Positions 40,101 to 48,341 are shown, counted from the first letter of the stretch. The stretch: DNA of 64,000 nt from Myxococcus virescens (GCF_900101905.1 NZ_FNAJ01000009.1:83060-147059), one strand, 5' to 3'. The notes: generated from the letters alone by a model not told the origin. Translations and numbers: made by a program.

Positions 40101-40884
40101 CGCGGCCGCGCACAAGGGCTTCGCGCTGGCGCTGTTCCACGCTGGCCGCCGCAAGGACGCGGAGGGCGCGGTGCAGCGCTCGGTGAAGCTGGCGTCGGAT
40201 GATGCCGAGGCGCACAAGCTTCGCGCGGCCATCCTCTTCGGCGCGGGAGACGCGCGGGGCGGCTTCTCTGCGCTGGAGCGCGCCAACAAGCTGGACCCGA
40301 AGGACGCGGGCACGTTCTGTGAGATTGCCCTCGCCTTCATGCGCCAGGGCAACAGTGGCAACGCGGAGGCGGCCTTCGCCGCGGCCCGACGGGAAGGGCC
40401 CGATGCCACCTGCGGCCGGGTGGGAGAGCTGTACGCGCAGTTGCCGGGGGGGGGGCGTGGCGCCGCCCGGACGCTCGAGGACCTGGCGGCCAGGGCGCCG
40501 ACTGTCTGGGACAAGGCCTTCGCTCGGGCCACCATGGCGCGCGCGCTGCTGGGGGCGGGGGCCGTGAAGGATGCCCGTACCGCGGCGGACGAGGCCGTGC
40601 GCCTGGCGCCTTTCGATGGGCGCGCCCAGCTTGCACTGGGAATGGTGGCGCTCAGGCAGAAGCAGGAGGACGTGGCCCGGGCTGCGTTGGAGAAGGCCGT
40701 GGAGCTGGAGCCCGCGGACGGCCTGGCGCGCCTGGCGCTCGCGGATGCGTTGGTGCGCGAGCCCGGTGCGCTGCCGCGAGCCGTGGAGTCCTACGAGGCG
40801 TTCCTGAAGCTGGCCGGTGGCTCGAATGAGGCCGCGCGGGTGAAGAAGGCCCTGCCCAGCCTGAAGAAGAAGGCGGCGAGGTAG
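37159..40884 (+). CDS. Large single-TM TPR protein
   Basis: From ATG 37159 the product is 1241 aa. N-terminal TPRs (about 1-140, DPTSSVFVELAKALLEKGDA) are followed by a long acidic Ala/Asp/Glu/Pro-rich region. A TM helix lies at about 472-494 (AVVGVVVLAIVVFSFI), then a second, long TPR array runs to the C-terminus (TSGANVRALVALGDYYKASE; RNDMRLALGQLYWRERAYDK). The topology, cytoplasmic TPR and linker, TM, then periplasmic TPR solenoid, parallels the protein at 26139-30998 and AgmK/GltI-type proteins. It lacks a zinc ribbon. A short membrane protein gene follows after 1 nt, so the two are co-translated. Function beyond scaffolding is unknown. Confidence 0.88.
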   Translation: MAKSMVERYEQLLRQDPTSSVFVELAKALLEKGDAARAIEVCGQGISHHPASVVGRVLWGKALIQQGRPAEAMDQFEQAISIEKDNPYAYNLIGEVLLQHRLYRSALPILRKALALQPNDGRVKQWLEQTEQAFAGGPAPVFANLMGLEKPSSDEDASSEEASKDEASSPTVAPMAAARLRAAALGDAAKLKPASAGAAPAGDAPVAARADVASEASAKDAGQGRTNADAEGSAQAGSDVGAAEQGGPAVLSGDAAPRDGADGGSDASASLGLLNRPVPVSSVLGAELPSLDLGLGDEDAPPRGAADEAASEAQAPSEDSANEQRADAEQDSGAVADPPTQQVSIAEEPAAAPEPEASGDVDEPQAGAAPAEDAGASGAGGLLGDLPPPAPAEPRPVVASTPATPRGSGGKRSLLEDIPDAVPAPAATAAKATARKPDTEALTAEYEKELRAKLAREAAKTSFIARHGVKAAGAVVGVVVLAIVVFSFINIRARQGGQTLSETLARAEDLIIQDTGASLDAALAQLEKARDMDESSSRAWALTAWAHALRYADHGQASEDRRQALEALERPGVKDAAPAQVLVTNVLVADERGRALARSALLGSQQDSSEVHALAGSLLLEAKEEKQALERFDRALRTSGANVRALVALGDYYKASEDFPQAIEMYERARKKSPEHPSARIGQAEARLALYQDLEAALTDVARLAEDPKLPSSLKARQQLVHGELLSAQGKHAEARALLSKGTQGPLAFEFQLALGAASRAAGTLDAAQAAYEAALKLRPKSEEAREGLGRALLDRDREREVLTRLEADGGRKVALVRGAAYARLGDWKKARAELARTRVNDRYPPEAVSWLALADAAEGNGAQARELLEKALHAAKRPRNDMRLALGQLYWRERAYDKAQALFEEAQKDPRDYEAACSLGRLMLSRGLPDMALKPLTQAVERNGAHGEARDALGRTLLALGRTQDALKQFEAWQLENPGSAAAHKGFALALFHAGRRKDAEGAVQRSVKLASDDAEAHKLRAAILFGAGDARGGFSALERANKLDPKDAGTFCEIALAFMRQGNSGNAEAAFAAARREGPDATCGRVGELYAQLPGGGRGAARTLEDLAARAPTVWDKAFARATMARALLGAGAVKDARTAADEAVRLAPFDGRAQLALGMVALRQKQEDVARAALEKAVELEPADGLARLALADALVREPGALPRAVESYEAFLKLAGGSNEAARVKKALPSLKKKAAR

Positions 40885-40885
40885 C

Positions 40886-41269
40886 GTGAGGTATTTCTCC
40901 TCCCGGACGGATTCCCCACTGCTGCACATCATGTGGGGCAATGCGTTCCTGCTGTCGCTCATCTACCTGCTGCTGGGGCTCGGGGTGGAGATTGCCCTGC
41001 GCTACTTCCCCTCGCGATTCCTCCAGCGGCTGTCGCTGTCGCTGGACTCGCTGCCGGCACGGGCCCTGGAGCTGACGGGGGCCATGGAGCCCTTGCGGGC
41101 GGCCTACTTCTCCGGCCGCATCTCCGAGGCGGGCGTGCGCGTCGTGTTCGGCGTCACCACCATGGTCGTGATTTTCCTGCTCGCGATGGTGGTGGGCACG
41201 TTGATGGGCGGCGTCCGGACGCTGCTGGCGCGCCGGGCCCTGCGCGAGGGCGGACGCCGGCACCCCTGA
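40886..41269 (+). CDS. Small membrane protein, two TM helices
   Basis: The 127-aa product starts at GTG 40886, 1 nt after the stop of the TPR gene (TAGCGTG). Two hydrophobic segments are visible, at about 18-36 (AFLLSLIYLLLGLGVEIAL) and about 88-108 (VVFGVTTMVVIFLLAMVVG), with a basic loop and tail. I do not recognise a family. Tight coupling suggests it is a membrane partner of the TPR protein. Confidence 0.75.
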   Translation: MRYFSSRTDSPLLHIMWGNAFLLSLIYLLLGLGVEIALRYFPSRFLQRLSLSLDSLPARALELTGAMEPLRAAYFSGRISEAGVRVVFGVTTMVVIFLLAMVVGTLMGGVRTLLARRALREGGRRHP

Positions 41270-41282
41270 GGAGGCCGCGGCT

Positions 41283-43361
41283 TCAGCTCCGGCGACGAAT
41301 CGTGGGCTTGCGCGCGCGCACCGCGGCGTCCGGCATGGCCTGGGGCTCGTGGCCCGCGGCGCGCGCCATCAGGCAGATTTCCACCACCTTGGGGCCAAAG
41401 CGCTCCCAGCGGCTCTCCCCGGTGCCCTTCACCGCGAGGAACCCCTCCCGGTCCACCGGTAGCGCCGCGGACAGGCCCAGCAGCGTGGCGTCGTTGAAGA
41501 TGATGAACGGGGCAACGCCCAGGTCCTTCGCCAGCTCCTTGCGCCAGCGCCGCAGCTCCGTGGAGGCCAGCTCGCTGTAGTTCGTCACCACCGGCGCCGC
41601 CGCGGAGCCCGGGCCTCGGACGCGCGATGCGGTCGGCCCGTGGGCCAGCAGCGTGGGCATCTTCTCCGGCGTGCATACGTCGCAGTTGCCGCACGACGCG
41701 TGGGTGTCGCGTTGGCCGAAGTAGCGGAGGATGGCCGAGCGCCGGCACTTCTTGTCCCGGTCCGTATAGGCGTACTCGGTCATCCGGCGCAGCAGCGCCA
41801 GGTTCTGCCGCTCCTGCTCCCGCACGCGGCTCAGGTCGAGCCCCAGCTCGCGGAAGGGCACCCGCTCCAGCGCGCGAATGGAGCGGCCGGCGAAGGGGCG
41901 CCGTACCTTGGCCACGTGGGCCTTCTCCAACAGGCCCAGCGCGTGGCGGACCTCGTCCACCGACAGCCCGATGCGGCGCGCGAGGATGGGCAGCTCCGTG
42001 GTGACCTGCCGGCCCACGGGGAACGTCTCCAGCAAGGACTTGAGCAGCCGCTGTGCGTCCGGCGAGTGCGGCTGCGCCGAGGCGGCCTTCTCCAGCAGGG
42101 TGATGCCGTGCTCGCCCTCGCCTCGGCCACCGCGCTCCACCTTGCCCTCGCGTTCGAGGATGCGCAGCGCCGCGGAGACCTCGAACTCGCTGGCGTTCAC
42201 CGTGCCCGCGAGCGCGTGCACGCCTCGCTCGAATTCCTCCACCGACTGGAGCACGTTCCACACGTCCCCGAAGATGGCCTCGGCCGGGTGGCTGCTCTGG
42301 ATGAGCCGCTCCTGGGTGAAGACGTCCGAGTGGTTGAAGAGCAGCACCGCGCGCGCGGCCTGTCCGTCGCGGCCCGCGCGGCCAATCTCCTGGTAGTACG
42401 CCTCCACCGCCCGCGGGATGTTGGCGTGGCCCACGAAGCGGATGTCCGGCTTGTCGATGCCCATGCCGAAGGCGTTGGTGGCCACCGCCACCGCTTCCTT
42501 CGCGGACATGAAGGTGTCCTGGGCGCGGCGACGGGCGTCATCGTCCATGCCCGCGTGGTACAGCACCGCCTTCACCCCGCGCCCATGCAGTTCGGAGAAG
42601 ATGCCCTCTGCCGCGCGCCGCGTGGAGCAGTACACGATGCCGCTCCCGCCCGTGGACGCCAGCCGTGCACAGGCCTCGTGCCGGTCCGCGTCGCCGCCCA
42701 CCTCCTGCTTGCCCAGGAAGAGGTTGGGGCGGTCGAAGCCCATGGCGAATTCCTGCGGGTCCTTCATCAGCAGCACGCGCACGATGTCCGCGCGGACCTC
42801 CGGCGTGGCCGTGGCGGTGAGCGCCACCGTGCGCGGCGGACGCAGCCGCTTTCGCACCTGTCCGAGCAGCGCGTAGTCCGGCCTGAAGTCGTGCCCCCAC
42901 TGGGAGATGCAGTGCGCCTCGTCCACGGCGAGCAGGTCCACGCCCAGCGCGGACACCGTCTCCAGGAAGCTCTGGCTGCGGAAGCGCTCGGGCGCCACGT
43001 AGAGCAGCTTGTACTCATGCGCGCGCAGCTTGCGCATCCGCTCCGCGCGCTCCAGGTCGGACAGCGATGAGTTGATGAAGGTCGCCGGAATGCCGCGCGC
43101 GGTGAGCTGCTCCACCTGGTCCTTCATCAGGGCAATCAGCGGCGACACCACCAGTGTCAGCCCCGGCAGCAGCGTGGCGGGCAGCTGGTAACACAGGCTC
43201 TTGCCCGCGCCGGTGGGCATCACCACCACCGTGTTGCGGCCGCTCAAGACGGACGAGATGACCTGGTCCTGCCCCGGCCGGAACTGGGACAGGCCGAAGT
43301 GGCGGACCAGCCCCTGCTGTGCTTCCTCGAGGTAGGGCAGGGCCACCGGCATCGCGCGCAT
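41283..43361 (-). CDS. recQ: ATP-dependent DNA helicase RecQ
   Basis: I use ATG 43361 (692 aa); ATG 43370, 43367 and 43352 are close alternatives. Helicase motifs: RPGQDQVI (Q/0), Walker A MPTGAGKSLCYQLPA, DEAHCISQWGHDFRPDY (motif II and aromatic loop), TATATPEV (III), GRAGRDG (VI). The RQC zinc module has KKCRRSAILRYFGQ and CGNCDVC. An HRDC-like C-terminal domain (LRRWRKELAKDLGVAPFIIF) is present. RecQ unwinds recombination and fork intermediates 3' to 5'. The gene is convergent with the small membrane protein gene and is downstream of radC and a DUF3006-like gene on the same strand. Confidence 0.96.
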   Translation of the reverse strand: MRAMPVALPYLEEAQQGLVRHFGLSQFRPGQDQVISSVLSGRNTVVVMPTGAGKSLCYQLPATLLPGLTLVVSPLIALMKDQVEQLTARGIPATFINSSLSDLERAERMRKLRAHEYKLLYVAPERFRSQSFLETVSALGVDLLAVDEAHCISQWGHDFRPDYALLGQVRKRLRPPRTVALTATATPEVRADIVRVLLMKDPQEFAMGFDRPNLFLGKQEVGGDADRHEACARLASTGGSGIVYCSTRRAAEGIFSELHGRGVKAVLYHAGMDDDARRRAQDTFMSAKEAVAVATNAFGMGIDKPDIRFVGHANIPRAVEAYYQEIGRAGRDGQAARAVLLFNHSDVFTQERLIQSSHPAEAIFGDVWNVLQSVEEFERGVHALAGTVNASEFEVSAALRILEREGKVERGGRGEGEHGITLLEKAASAQPHSPDAQRLLKSLLETFPVGRQVTTELPILARRIGLSVDEVRHALGLLEKAHVAKVRRPFAGRSIRALERVPFRELGLDLSRVREQERQNLALLRRMTEYAYTDRDKKCRRSAILRYFGQRDTHASCGNCDVCTPEKMPTLLAHGPTASRVRGPGSAAAPVVTNYSELASTELRRWRKELAKDLGVAPFIIFNDATLLGLSAALPVDREGFLAVKGTGESRWERFGPKVVEICLMARAAGHEPQAMPDAAVRARKPTIRRRS

Positions 43362-43416
43362 GTTCATCATCCTGGTCCAGCCGTCAACGGAAACGAGGCC
43401 GACGCGCGGCCTCCAC

Positions 43417-43671
43417 TCACAGGTCGAGCCCTGGTGGAACCGGAACAGCCAGCCGCGTTCGCATCCGCGCGACGTCCTGCCGCCGCGCCTCCGTTTGCCC
43501 TGGCTCCAGCCGGCCATCCACCACGACGTCACCCTCGCGCGCGCCCTTGGGGAGCGACGCGCGCTCCACCGTGCATGCCTGTCCGGTGTCCAGGCGCACC
43601 ACTTGCGCCCGGACGTCCTCCAGCAGCTCCACCTGCACCGCTCCCCACAGCCCCACCATGCCCACCATCAT
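43417..43671 (-). CDS. DUF3006-like small protein
   Basis: I place the start at ATG 43671, overlapping the radC stop (ATGA), giving 84 aa; an ATG 24 nt upstream would enlarge the overlap. The core VVRLDTGQACTVERASLPKG followed by AREGDVVVDGRLEPG resembles the DUF3006 pattern, in which a beta-rich segment ends in LPxGxxEGDVV. Function is unknown. It is coupled to radC and lies 55 bp before recQ. Confidence 0.62.
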   Translation of the reverse strand: MMVGMVGLWGAVQVELLEDVRAQVVRLDTGQACTVERASLPKGAREGDVVVDGRLEPGQTEARRQDVARMRTRLAVPVPPGLDL

Positions 43672-44438
43672 CCGCCGCCTCCATTCGCGCTCCACGCTCG
43701 CCGTTTCTCCCGTGCCTCGTCCGGCATCAGCCCGCGCTCCAGCATCGACACGTAGCCGCCGTCTCCCATCACCACGTGGTCCAGCACCTTGATGTTGAGC
43801 AGCTGCGCCCCCGCGACCAGATGACGCGTCAGGCCCAGGTCCTGGACGCTGGGCTCCGGGTCCCCCGAAGGGTGGTTGTGCGCCAGCACGATGGACGTGG
43901 CGCGGGACGTGAGCGCCGCGGCGAACACCTCCCGTGGGTCCACCGGGCAGGTGTTCATGGTGCCCTCCGCCACGCGCGCGTCATGCACCAGCACGTTGCG
44001 CGCGTTGAAGCACAGGACGTGGAACACCTCGCGCCGCAGCGCCCCCAGCACCGGCGCCAGGTACGCCGCAATCTCCTTCGGCGTGCGCAGCCTGGGCCTG
44101 CGCTCCCCGGCACGCTGCGAGCGGCGGCCCAGCTCCAGGGCGGCCAGCGCCTGCGCCGCCCGGACAGGCCCCACGCCGGGCCGCAGACTCAGCGCCAGGG
44201 GCTCCTGCTGCACCAGTCCCTTCAGCCCACCGCCCTCCGACAGCAGCGCCCCCGCCACCTCCCACGCTCCAGGCGCGCGAGGCCCGGAGCTCCACACCAC
44301 GCACAACAGCTCCGGGTCGGTGAGTGCCGCCGCCCCCAACCGGAAGAGGCGCTCCCGCGACTCCTCCGCGCCTCCCACCCCTCGCGCCCTCACCGACCCT
44401 TCGCCCGCCCACGCCGCTCCCGCCGCCGCCTGCTCCAT
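43668..44438 (-). CDS. radC: RadC-family JAMM protein
   Basis: From ATG 44438 the product is 256 aa; GGAGG about 9 nt upstream decides this start over 44471. The N-terminal part has helix-hairpin-helix features (LSLRPGVGPVRAAQALAALE). The JAMM metal motif is clear: HNHPSGDPEPSVQD (HxH-x7-D at about 175-190), with the upstream Glu in FAAALTSRATSIVLAHNH context. RadC-family proteins were once linked to DNA repair, but the biochemical role is uncertain. The stop overlaps the next gene. Confidence 0.9.
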   Translation of the reverse strand: MEQAAAGAAWAGEGSVRARGVGGAEESRERLFRLGAAALTDPELLCVVWSSGPRAPGAWEVAGALLSEGGGLKGLVQQEPLALSLRPGVGPVRAAQALAALELGRRSQRAGERRPRLRTPKEIAAYLAPVLGALRREVFHVLCFNARNVLVHDARVAEGTMNTCPVDPREVFAAALTSRATSIVLAHNHPSGDPEPSVQDLGLTRHLVAGAQLLNIKVLDHVVMGDGGYVSMLERGLMPDEAREKRRAWSANGGGG

Positions 44439-44595
44439 CCCGCCGCCCTCCACGGGACGGGGACAAAGCAACCCGTGTGCCTGCTTGTGCTACCTGGGGA
44501 GTGGGGTGCGTACCCGTCCCGACACGTGGGAAGGGGCTCGGATGCCGGACGGACATCCCTGCGCCAGCTGGCTTCTCGGGCGCTGAGACGGACCG

Positions 44596-45054
44596 TCAGA
44601 AGCGGGAGAGGGCGAAGAAGCCCTTGATCTTCTCATTCGTCTCGCGGAGCCGTTCGCTCAGCGTGCGGACGAAGGTCCAGAGCAGCACGTACGCCAGGTC
44701 CTTGTCGGTGAACATCAGCTGGTCCAACCGGGAGCGCTCGATGACCCAGACGGAGCAGCTCACATGGGCAATGGCGTCCGCCGAGCGCGGCGAATCCTCG
44801 ATGACCGCCATCTCACCGAAATACTGGCCGGGCTCCAGGATGGCGAGCGCCTCCTCGCCGATGCCGGGCACGGACTTGGAGATGCGGACCTTGCCCTCGG
44901 CGATTACGAACATCTCCTGGCCGGTTTCCCCCTCACGAAACAGAAAGGCGCCCGCCGGGTAGGTCCGGGAGTGACCAATCTGGGCGACCTTGGCGAGCTG
45001 TCCCTGGGTCAAACCCTCGAACAGCGCAACCTTCTTGAGGACGGCGGCATCCAT
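44596..45054 (-). CDS. Cyclic-nucleotide-binding-domain protein, no HTH
   Basis: The 152-aa product is one Crp-like beta-roll: AGAFLFREGETGQEMFVIAE (about 33-52), then FGEMAVIEDSPRSADAIAHV (about 78-97), which is close to the cAMP-binding cassette. A helical end (LLWTFVRTLSERLRETNEKI) replaces the helix-turn-helix. It is divergent from trxB (75-bp gap). It probably works by protein contact, like the related protein at 1381-1827. Ligand and partner are not visible. Confidence 0.88.
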   Translation of the reverse strand: MDAAVLKKVALFEGLTQGQLAKVAQIGHSRTYPAGAFLFREGETGQEMFVIAEGKVRISKSVPGIGEEALAILEPGQYFGEMAVIEDSPRSADAIAHVSCSVWVIERSRLDQLMFTDKDLAYVLLWTFVRTLSERLRETNEKIKGFFALSRF

Positions 45055-45129
45055 GAGGCCAGCTTCGTATCACGCGCCCGAGGCGCTCTGGTACCTTGGG
45101 GCCATCAACGAGATTTGGGAGGAGTCGTG

Positions 45130-46089
45130 GTGGAGGAGAAGATCAACAAGGTGACCATCATCGGCTCGGGGCCCGCGGGCTACACCGCGGCCATCTACGC
45201 CGCGCGTGCCAACCTGCAGCCGGTGGTGTTCGCCGGGGGCCCCACCCTGGAGCACCCGCAGCGGGTGCCGGGCGGCCAGCTCATGGTGACCACCGACGTG
45301 GAGAACTACCCGGGCTTTCCGGAGGCCATCACCGGCCCGGAGCTGATGGAGCGCTTCCAGAAGCAGGCGGAGCGTTTCGGCACCACCATCCACATGGAGA
45401 ACGTGGTGAAGGTGGACTTCTCCCAGCGCCCCTTCCTCATCCAGGGGGAGAGCGTCAGCTGCCGCTCGGAGACGGTCATCATCTCCACCGGCGCCACCGC
45501 CAAGTGGCTGGGCGTCAAGGGCGAGGACACCTACAAGAACCGCGGCGTCTCCGCGTGCGCCACCTGCGACGGTGCCTTCTTCAAGAAGCAGGACGTGCTG
45601 GTGGTGGGCGGCGGTGACACGGCGATGGAGGAGGCGACGTACCTGGCGAAAATCGTCAACCACGTCACCCTCATCCACCGCCGCGACACGCTGCGCGCCT
45701 CCAAGGTGATGCAGGAGCGCGCCCGCCAGAATCCGAAAATCTCCTTCATGTGGGACTCCGCGGTGGAGGAGGTCCTCGGCGACGCGAAGGGGATGAATGG
45801 CGCGGTGGTGCGCAACCTGAAGACGGGTGACAGCCAGCAGGTGAAGGCGACTGGCCTGTTCGTGGCCATTGGCCATACGCCCAACACGGAGCTGTTCCAG
45901 GGCGTGCTGGAGACGCACCAGGGCGGCTACCTCAAGACGGTGCCGGGCTCCACGCGCACCAACATCGAGGGCGTGTTCGCCTGCGGCGACGTGCAGGACC
46001 ACTACTACCGTCAGGCCATCACCGCGGCGGGCACGGGCTGCATGGCCGCCATCGACGCGGAGCGCTGGCTCATCGAGCACGGCGAGTAG
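45130..46089 (+). CDS. trxB: Thioredoxin reductase
   Basis: The product is 319 aa from GTG 45130 (or 320 aa from GTG 45127); GGGAGGA just upstream is the ribosome-binding site. FAD motif IIGSGPAGYTAAIYAARAN at the N-terminus, redox pair CATC in ACATCDGAFFKK (about 137-140), NADPH motif VGGGDTAMEEA and FAD-closing FACGDVQDHYYRQA. It reduces thioredoxin with NADPH in the cytoplasm. Residues HRRDTLRAS are the usual NADPH 2'-phosphate site. A strong terminator follows at 46129-46157. Confidence 0.97.
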   Translation: MEEKINKVTIIGSGPAGYTAAIYAARANLQPVVFAGGPTLEHPQRVPGGQLMVTTDVENYPGFPEAITGPELMERFQKQAERFGTTIHMENVVKVDFSQRPFLIQGESVSCRSETVIISTGATAKWLGVKGEDTYKNRGVSACATCDGAFFKKQDVLVVGGGDTAMEEATYLAKIVNHVTLIHRRDTLRASKVMQERARQNPKISFMWDSAVEEVLGDAKGMNGAVVRNLKTGDSQQVKATGLFVAIGHTPNTELFQGVLETHQGGYLKTVPGSTRTNIEGVFACGDVQDHYYRQAITAAGTGCMAAIDAERWLIEHGE

Positions 46090-46128
46090 TCCGTCGCACC
46101 CGCTCATGCGGCTCCGCTGAGCATTCCC

Positions 46129-46157
46129 AGGCCGGCCCCTTCCCGGGGCCGGCCTTT
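46129..46157 (+). terminator. Intrinsic terminator after trxB
   Basis: An 11-bp perfect stem AGGCCGGCCCC/GGGGCCGGCCT with loop TTCCC ends in TTTCC. It is 39 nt after the trxB stop, before the next plus-strand gene. Confidence 0.75.
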
Positions 46158-46186
46158 CCATTCCCGCGAAGGACGCAGCAATCCCC

Positions 46187-47371
46187 ATGAGCTCGAAGCA
46201 GAAGACGGTGGCGGTGCACGCCGGGACGCGGCTGGCTGGAAGCAAGGCGGTGCCGGTGTCGCCGCCCATCTACCCGGCGGCGGTGAACTGGTTCGACAGC
46301 AGCGATGACCTGGACAGCGCCCTGGACGGGAAGGACTACGCCTACGCCCGCATCAGCGCGCCCAACACGACGTTGCTGGAGGAGGCGGTGGCCGCGCTGG
46401 AAGGCGCCGAGGACTGCGTGGCCTACGCCAGCGGCATGGCCGCGCTGCGCTCCGCCTTTGAGGCCCAGGGCTTCCGGGCCGGTGACACGCTGGTGATGCC
46501 GGCGGATGGCTACGGCGTCACGCGCGCGCTGTACAAGAGCCTGTGCGCCACGCTGGGCGTGGAGCTGCACGCGTTCCTGATGACGGACCCCGAGGTGCCC
46601 GAGCGCATCCGAGCGCTGAGGCCGCGCATGGTGCTGGCGGAGAGCATCTCCAACCCGCTGCTGCGCGTGCCCGACCTGCGCGTGCTGGCGCGGGCCTGCC
46701 AGGACGTGGGCGCGACGTTCGTGGTGGATGGCACCTTCCCGTCGCCCGTGGGGCAGCGCGCGTTGGCGCTGGGCGCGGACTACGCGGTGCAGTCCACCAG
46801 CAAGTGGCTCAACGGGCACAGCGACGCGCTGGGCGGCACGGTGAGCGCCTCACGTGAGCGGATGGCGCCACTGCGCGCCGCGCGGGTGCTGGCGGGTGAC
46901 GTGCTGGGGCCCTTCGAGGCGTGGCTCACCCTGCGCGGCCTGCGCACGCTACCGGTGCGCATGAAGGCGCATGTCGAGCACGCGGCGCACGTGGCGCAGC
47001 GCCTCGCGGAGTCGCCCCTGTTGGAGCGGGTCATCTACCCGGGGCTGACTTCGCACCCGGACCACGCCACCGCGCAGGCGCTGCTACTGGGCGGCGGCCC
47101 CATGGTGGCCTTTGAAATCAAGGGCGCGGGGCGGCCGGAGAGCATGCGCTTCCTGGAGGCGCTGAAGGTGGGGCGGCCCGGTCCTTCGCTGGGGGATGTG
47201 TGCACGCTGGTGATGCACGCGGCCAGCGCCAGCGCGCGCCGGCTCACACCGGAGGAGCGGGAGGCCGCGGGCATCCGGGAGAATCTCATCCGCGTCTCCG
47301 TGGGGTTGGAGGACCCGGACGACATCGTGGAGGACCTGCTCGCCGCGGTGGCCCAGGGGGTGCGCCGATGA
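46187..47371 (+). CDS. Cys/Met-metabolism PLP-dependent enzyme
   Basis: The 394-aa product belongs to the cystathionine gamma-synthase/O-acylhomoserine sulfhydrylase fold family: YARISAPNTTLLEEAVAALE, AYASGMAALRSAFEAQG, AESISNPLLRVPDL, and the PLP-Lys in AVQSTSKWLNGHSDALGG (about residues 200-217). The tail contains IRENLIRVSVGLEDPDDIVE, as in the family. The active-site Tyr of the usual YSRxxNP is replaced by YARISAPN, so specificity cannot be called; candidates are cystathionine synthase/lyase or a sulfhydrylase. The last codons overlap moaC (ATGA), so both genes are coupled, an unexpected pairing. Confidence 0.88.
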   Translation: MSSKQKTVAVHAGTRLAGSKAVPVSPPIYPAAVNWFDSSDDLDSALDGKDYAYARISAPNTTLLEEAVAALEGAEDCVAYASGMAALRSAFEAQGFRAGDTLVMPADGYGVTRALYKSLCATLGVELHAFLMTDPEVPERIRALRPRMVLAESISNPLLRVPDLRVLARACQDVGATFVVDGTFPSPVGQRALALGADYAVQSTSKWLNGHSDALGGTVSASRERMAPLRAARVLAGDVLGPFEAWLTLRGLRTLPVRMKAHVEHAAHVAQRLAESPLLERVIYPGLTSHPDHATAQALLLGGGPMVAFEIKGAGRPESMRFLEALKVGRPGPSLGDVCTLVMHAASASARRLTPEEREAAGIRENLIRVSVGLEDPDDIVEDLLAAVAQGVRR

Positions 47372-47862
47372 AGATGGTGGACGTGGGGGAGAAGCCGAAG
47401 ACGGGCCGCGTGGCCGTGGCCACCGCGCTGCTGCGGATGTTGCCCGACACGCGCGAGCGCATCCTGGCGGGGAAGGTGGAGAAGGGGGACGTGCTGGCCG
47501 CGGCGAGGCTCGCCGGCATCATGGCCGCCAAGCGCACGCCGGACTTCGTTCCGCTCTGTCACCCCATCGCGCTCTCGGGCGTGGAGGTGACGCTGGCGCC
47601 GGAGGACGCGGGGCTTCGGGTCCGCGTGCAGGTGAAGACGGTGGACCGCACCGGCGTGGAGATGGAGGCCCTCACCGCGGCCTGCGCGGCGGCGCTGACC
47701 GTCTATGACATGTGCAAGAGCGTGGACCGCGGCATGGTGCTGGACGCGGTGCAGTTGGAGCACAAGTCGGGCGGGCGCTCCGGCACGTGGCAGCGGGAGG
47801 AGGCCACGCCGGCCGAGGCGGCTGCGCCGCGACGCCGGACGCGCGCGAAGAAGGCCCGCTGA
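47368..47862 (+). CDS. moaC: Cyclic pyranopterin monophosphate synthase MoaC
   Basis: The 164-aa product starts at ATG 47368 inside the previous stop. Family residues: VDVGEKPKTGRVAVATA, LCHPIALSGVEV (His of the active site), TVDRTGVEMEALTA (about 91-104), YDMCKSVDRGM (about 113-123). The tail is basic (RRRTRAKKAR) and longer than usual. MoaC, after MoaA, makes cyclic pyranopterin monophosphate in molybdenum cofactor biosynthesis. No other moa genes are near. Confidence 0.96.
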   Translation: MKMVDVGEKPKTGRVAVATALLRMLPDTRERILAGKVEKGDVLAAARLAGIMAAKRTPDFVPLCHPIALSGVEVTLAPEDAGLRVRVQVKTVDRTGVEMEALTAACAAALTVYDMCKSVDRGMVLDAVQLEHKSGGRSGTWQREEATPAEAAAPRRRTRAKKAR

Positions 47863-47899
47863 CGGGAGGCCTCCCCCGAAGCCGAGGCGCTCGTGCATT

Positions 47900-47939
47900 G
47901 GCGGACACAGGCGGGCTCGAGCCCCGCCTTCTGTCCGCC
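47900..47939. terminator. 40-nt perfect-arm hairpin downstream of moaC
   Basis: GGCGGACA and AGGCGGG pair with CCCGCCT and TGTCCGCC, with a small bulge and loop CTCGAGC, 15 bp in total. It starts 38 nt after the moaC stop. No T-tract follows, so it may be a terminator of a Rho-type unit, a 3' stability structure or part of a small RNA. The rest of the gap to 48080 shows no supported gene. Confidence 0.45.
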
Positions 47940-48080
47940 TCCACACGCCGCGAATGTGACGCCGTCCACGCCCAGGGCACGCTCGTCCCCGAGGGGGCTC
48001 CCGGTGCGTGGGGAAGGTCCCCACGTTGCGCTTCAGTCCATGCGGGCGCGAAGGACGTGCGCCGGTTCGAGAGGTGACGG

Positions 48081-48332
48081 GTGTTCGACCTGAGGGGCGT
48101 TCTGACGCTGCTGACGGCCCTGGGGGCCGCGGGCTGCGGTGCGCTCACGGAAGAGGGCGACGCGGCCGAGGTGGCGCAGCCCGTGGCAGACCGGGCCGCC
48201 TGCGACGCACAGGCGGCCCAGCGCCGCTACGTGTCCGAGGACAGGAAGGAGTGCCAGGTCATCTTCTTCGTCTGTGCCCGGGGCGAGTCGCCCTTCTTCG
48301 ACGCCTGCGGCTGCGGCTGCTCGCGTCCCTGA
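48081..48332 (+). CDS. Small cysteine-rich lipoprotein
   Basis: The 83-aa product starts at GTG 48081 with AGAGGTGA just upstream. A signal with lipobox LGAAGC (about residue 19) leads to a short mature domain that holds six further Cys (CDAQ, ECQV, FVCA, ACGCGC), likely two or three disulphides. I do not recognise a family; myxobacteria have many such small Cys-rich lipoproteins. Its stop is 9 bp before the convergent Nudix gene. Confidence 0.7.
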   Translation: MFDLRGVLTLLTALGAAGCGALTEEGDAAEVAQPVADRAACDAQAAQRRYVSEDRKECQVIFFVCARGESPFFDACGCGCSRP

Positions 48333-48341
48333 GGCACCGGC

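Noticed and set aside
37912..40962. 1016-aa minus-strand open frame
   Set aside because: Antisense shadow of the single-TM TPR gene with low-complexity composition.
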